Positions 7,251 to 10,980 of a stretch of DNA of 10,980 bases are shown one piece after another (positions within the stretch are counted from its first letter, which is position 1; the number at the start of each line of letters is the position of its first letter). The notes below the pieces were generated by a model. It was not told where the DNA came from. It was given only the letters and a program-made list of their open reading frames with translations, and did not search any database. The stretch spans positions 1-10,980 of the forward strand of contig JAJDAX010000171.1 of assembly GCA_029261615.1 (NCBI GenBank), in the 5' to 3' direction. Source of the stretch: Nitrospinaceae bacterium. GTDB taxonomy: Bacteria > Nitrospinota > Nitrospinia > Nitrospinales > Nitrospinaceae. Position numbers and translations under genes: made by a program.

Positions 7251-8069
7251 ATGTCAGAAGTAAGTCTCAAGAAAATGCTCGAGGCCGGTGTGCATTTTGG
7301 CCATCAGACCACACGTTGGAATCCAAAAATGAAGCCGTATATTTACGGGGCCCGTAACGGGATTCATATTGTGGATCTTCAGAAGAGCATCAAGAAATTT
7401 CGTGAAGCGGAGAGCGTGGTAAGAGAACTCGTCTCCAAAGGTAAAAAAATTCTATTTGTGGCCACTAAAAAACAGGCGCAAGACCTGATCGCTGAAGAGG
7501 CCGAGCGGTGCGATATGTATTACATCAACCAGCGATGGCTGGGCGGCACCCTGACTAACTTCCAGACAATCCGAAAGAGTATCGAGCGTCTTCTTGAGCT
7601 TGAGCGAATGGAAGAAGAAACCGGTTTTTCCAACCTGAATAAAAAAGAAGCGCAGGGGATGCGCAAGGAAATTGCCAAGCTAAATAAGTTTTTCGGCGGC
7701 ATCAAGCGGATGAAAGGTCTCCCGGATGCCGTGTTCATCGTAGACACGCGCAAGGAAAAAATCGCGCTGGCTGAAGCCAGGAAGCTGAAAATTCCTATCG
7801 TGGCGATCGTGGACACCAATTGTGACCCGGATGGTATTGATCATGTGATCCCCGGTAATGATGACGCTATCCGGTCAATCGGGCTGTTTGCCAGCCGTCT
7901 TGCCGACCTTGCGATTGAAGGGGCGGAACTTTTTAAAGCTTCGAAGCATGACAAACAGGAAGCTGCAGAGAAAGAAAAAGCCCAGGCGGCCGCCAAGAAA
8001 GCAGAACCTAAGGCAGGAGCAGGCCAGCCCGCCGCAGGGGCGGCCGGTAAGGAAACCGCTTCCGCATAA
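7251..8069 (+). CDS. rpsB: 30S ribosomal protein S2
   Basis: S2 binds the 30S subunit late in assembly, near the head-body junction, and helps recruit S1. The 272-residue product shows the family hallmarks: [22 protein letters not shown] and [13 protein letters not shown] near the N-terminus, [14 protein letters not shown] in the middle, and [19 protein letters not shown] followed by [14 protein letters not shown] and [11 protein letters not shown] toward the end. The last 35 or so residues form an Ala/Lys/Glu/Gly-rich tail, a little longer than in E. coli S2 (241) and probably disordered. ATG 7251 has AGGAG five bases upstream. It is the first gene of the translation-factor block but is followed by a terminator before tsf. 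Confidence 0.98.
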   Translation: MSEVSLKKMLEAGVHFGHQTTRWNPKMKPYIYGARNGIHIVDLQKSIKKFREAESVVRELVSKGKKILFVATKKQAQDLIAEEAERCDMYYINQRWLGGTLTNFQTIRKSIERLLELERMEEETGFSNLNKKEAQGMRKEIAKLNKFFGGIKRMKGLPDAVFIVDTRKEKIALAEARKLKIPIVAIVDTNCDPDGIDHVIPGNDDAIRSIGLFASRLADLAIEGAELFKASKHDKQEAAEKEKAQAAAKKAEPKAGAGQPAAGAAGKETASA

Positions 8070-8107
8070 TCCCCGCTTTATTGGGTCCAGGGTTCTAGTA
8101 GACTGAC

Positions 8108-8132
8108 AACCTTCACTTCGGGGAAGGTTTTT
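8108..8132 (+). terminator. Intrinsic terminator between rpsB and tsf
   Basis: AACCTTC (8108-8114) pairs perfectly with GAAGGTT (8123-8129). The inner part can add a C-TTCG-G cap, and a run of five T (8128-8132) follows the stem. It is placed 39 bases after the rpsB stop. It should end a fraction of rpsB transcripts, letting tsf and the genes behind it be expressed at a different level. Confidence 0.75.
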
Positions 8133-8159
8133 ACGTTTGCTTCGTGCCCGTTAATTGAA

Positions 8160-8297
8160 TCAAATAAGGGAACTTCAACAAGTTCTTTGGCGGCGTGCCG
8201 TCCCTGATCATAAGGGACGGGAGTTGCCGGCAGGTGAACCTTCAGTTTTTCAGAAGTTCCCTTGAAACCATAGAATAGAAATAATCAAGGAGCAGCA
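8160..8297 (+). promoter_or_regulatory. Structured leader of tsf with competing pairings (candidate cis-regulatory RNA)
   Basis: An 11-bp perfect long-range pairing, AAGGGAACTTC (8166-8176) with GAAGTTCCCTT (8253-8263), encloses an 8-bp perfect hairpin, CCGTCCCT (8198-8205) with AGGGACGG (8213-8220). That hairpin is extended below by CGGC 8191-8194 with GCCG 8226-8229. Two alternatives exclude the long pairing: GAACTT (8170-8175) with the nearby AAGTTC (8180-8185), and GAACCTTC (8236-8243) with GAAGTTC (8253-8259) with one bulge. The motif GGCAGGTGAACCTTC (8229-8243) is also found in the rpsB leader. The tsf Shine-Dalgarno (AAGGAG 8287-8292) lies outside the fold. A promoter after the terminator is only weakly supported (TTGCTT 8137-8142, TCAAAT 8160-8165). 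Confidence 0.5.
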
Positions 8298-9621
<1,324 letters not shown>

Positions 9622-9622
9622 G

Positions 9623-10177
9623 ATGGATGAATTGCTAAAGGAAGCAGAGCGCAAGATGGGGGTGTCTCTGGACCACCTGCATCATGAGTTTTCCAAGGTG
9701 CGTACCGGCAGGGCATCGGTGTCCCTTGTGGAAGATATGAAGATCGATTATTACGGGCAGTCCACACCTCTCAATCAGGCGGCGTCCCTCGGCACCCCGG
9801 ATTCACGGACCATCACCATCCAGCCCTGGGATCAGGGTTTGTTGTCCGCCATCGAAAAGGCGATTCAGAGCTCTGATTTGGGGCTAAACCCAGCCAACGA
9901 TGGGAAAATCATACGTTTGACCATTCCCCCTCTGACAGAAGAACGCCGCAAGGACCTGGGTAAGGTGGTCCGGAAATATGCGGAAGAGTCCAAAATTGCT
10001 ATTCGGAATGTACGCCGGGAAATCAATGAACAGTACAAACAGCTTGAGAAGAAGCACGAGATCTCTGAGGACGACAGCCGTAAAGGCCAGGAACAATTAC
10101 AGAAAGTTACTGACCGGTTGATCCAGGAAGTAGACAAGGTCACTCAGGGTAAAGAGAAAGATCTGATGGAAGTTTAA
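9623..10177 (+). CDS. frr: Ribosome recycling factor
   Basis: RRF works with EF-G to split the post-termination ribosome into subunits. The product is 184 residues, the usual length. Visible family features are [10 protein letters not shown] (about 23-32), the beta-domain stretch [54 protein letters not shown], and the long C-terminal helices with [20 protein letters not shown]. The start ATG 9623 follows the pyrH stop by one base, with GGGAG nine bases upstream inside pyrH. This indicates coupled translation in a pyrH-frr pair. The frame is open upstream only as an overlap with pyrH. Confidence 0.98.
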   Translation: MDELLKEAERKMGVSLDHLHHEFSKVRTGRASVSLVEDMKIDYYGQSTPLNQAASLGTPDSRTITIQPWDQGLLSAIEKAIQSSDLGLNPANDGKIIRLTIPPLTEERRKDLGKVVRKYAEESKIAIRNVRREINEQYKQLEKKHEISEDDSRKGQEQLQKVTDRLIQEVDKVTQGKEKDLMEV

Positions 10178-10183
10178 AAGGCC

Positions 10184-10236
10184 TCCTGTTATATTGAAAC
10201 AGGATGTCCCGCCGGTTCTTGCCCTCCGAAACCGGC
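10184..10236 (+). other. Two hairpins in the frr-uppS gap
   Basis: TCCTGTT (10184-10190) pairs perfectly with AACAGGA (10198-10204) over a 7-base loop. GCCGGTT (10211-10217) pairs perfectly with AACCGGC (10230-10236) over a 12-base loop. Neither has a T-tract, so they are not standard terminators. They may stabilise the mRNA, act as a processing site, or modulate uppS translation, since the second ends 13 bases before the uppS Shine-Dalgarno. Confidence 0.45.
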
Positions 10237-10260
10237 TAGGGTGCAATTCAGGAGACCCGC

Positions 10261-10980
10261 TTGAAACCGTCGTTGCTAATGGAACAGGTAGATCGGTCCC
10301 GGCTCCCCCGCCATATTGCAATTATCATGGATGGAAACGGCCGCTGGGCGAAGAAGCATTTTTTACCCCGAGTGGAAGGTCACCGGCAAGGGGTCAAGTC
10401 AGTCGACCGTATTGTCACCCTGTGCACCGAAATGAATATTGAAGCGTTGACGCTCTATTCTTTTTCTGAAGAGAACTGGAACCGGCCGCAGCCGGAAGTC
10501 AATGCGCTGATGAAAATCCTCGACCAGTACATCAATAAGGAACTGGAGCGGATGATGTGCGAGAACATCCGGTTCAACACCATCGGTCATATCGACGAAC
10601 TCCCTTCAGCAATCCAGGATCTCGTTCGATACGCAGAAAACAAAACCCGTGATAATACCGGACTGGTGCTGACCCTGGCCCTGTCCTATGGCGGGCGGCA
10701 GGAAATCCTCGATGCGGTACGCAGCATCGCCCAAAAGGTGCGCGATGGTGAAGTATCTCTCGATGAAATCGACTTCCCTCTTTTGTCACGCAGCCTCACC
10801 ACTCACGACCTCCCCGAACCGGACCTGTTGATCCGGACCAGCGGTGAATTGCGCATCAGTAATTTCCTGCTGTATCAGATCGCCTACACTGAATTGCATT
10901 ACACCAACGTCCTGTGGCCGGATTTTTCAGAAGACGACCTGCTGTCCGCTGTGATCGACTTCCAGAAACGTGAACGACGC
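10261..10980 (+). CDS. uppS: Undecaprenyl diphosphate synthase (3' end outside window)
   Basis: UppS is a cis-prenyltransferase that extends farnesyl diphosphate with isopentenyl units to the C55 lipid carrier used for peptidoglycan and other envelope polymers. The 240 codons present run off the window end. Family signatures are RHIAIIMDGNGRWA with the catalytic Asp at residue 24, EGHRQGVKSV, LTLYSFSEENWNRP, and PDLLIRTSGELRISNFLLYQIAYTELHY with the diphosphate-binding arginines. The start is a TTG at 10261: AGGAG (10250-10254) lies six bases before it and a stop in frame lies at 10237-10239. The only nearby ATG, at 10279, has no ribosome site. It follows frr by 83 bases, with no terminator, and probably belongs to the same operon. 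Confidence 0.96.
   Translation, partial: MKPSLLMEQVDRSRLPRHIAIIMDGNGRWAKKHFLPRVEGHRQGVKSVDRIVTLCTEMNIEALTLYSFSEENWNRPQPEVNALMKILDQYINKELERMMCENIRFNTIGHIDELPSAIQDLVRYAENKTRDNTGLVLTLALSYGGRQEILDAVRSIAQKVRDGEVSLDEIDFPLLSRSLTTHDLPEPDLLIRTSGELRISNFLLYQIAYTELHYTNVLWPDFSEDDLLSAVIDFQKRERR

Noticed and set aside
8229..8243. Resemblance of the tsf leader motif to the T-box GGGTGGNACCGCG element
   Set aside because: Only scattered bases agree, no specifier-loop stem or typical T-box layout is present, and tsf is not a T-box target.

Overview
This window looks like an ordinary chromosomal core region of a Gram-negative bacterium with roughly balanced base composition. The signs are a type I glutamine synthetase with the adenylylatable tyrosine, a full two-domain GlnE, a Sec-type signal peptide on a small secreted protein, and Shine-Dalgarno sequences of the AGGAG type. 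The short EF-Ts and the TPR-methyltransferase would fit a deltaproteobacterial or Nitrospinota-like lineage, but the window alone does not settle the taxonomy. No mobile element, CRISPR array, tRNA or rRNA was seen.

Layout. (1) 2-4125, plus strand: the C-terminal 60% of glnA, a clean intrinsic terminator, then glnE, the enzyme that adenylylates and deadenylylates GlnA. Together they form a nitrogen-assimilation module. (2) 4164-6908, minus strand: three genes facing the other way. They encode a small GIY-YIG domain protein, a secreted, extremely basic Arg/Asn/Phe/Gly-rich protein with internal repeats, and a protein with eight TPRs fused to a class I methyltransferase domain. (3) 6909-7250: a divergent intergenic region with a good extended -10 promoter and a structured leader for rpsB. 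(4) 7251-10980, plus strand: rpsB, tsf, pyrH, frr and the start of uppS. This is the widely conserved block for ribosomal protein S2, EF-Ts, UMP kinase, ribosome recycling factor and undecaprenyl diphosphate synthase. It links translation with nucleotide and envelope precursor synthesis.

The most interesting signal is non-coding. rpsB and tsf are separated by 228 bases holding an intrinsic terminator followed by a structured leader with competing pairings. A 14-15 base motif (GGCAGGTGA(A)CCTTC) occurs in both the rpsB leader and the tsf leader, ending 61 and 54 bases before the respective start codons. This suggests a duplicated cis-regulatory RNA element, possibly bound by S2, that controls the two genes separately. 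The second item of interest is the secreted repeat protein, whose predicted mature part has no Asp or Cys and only two Glu.
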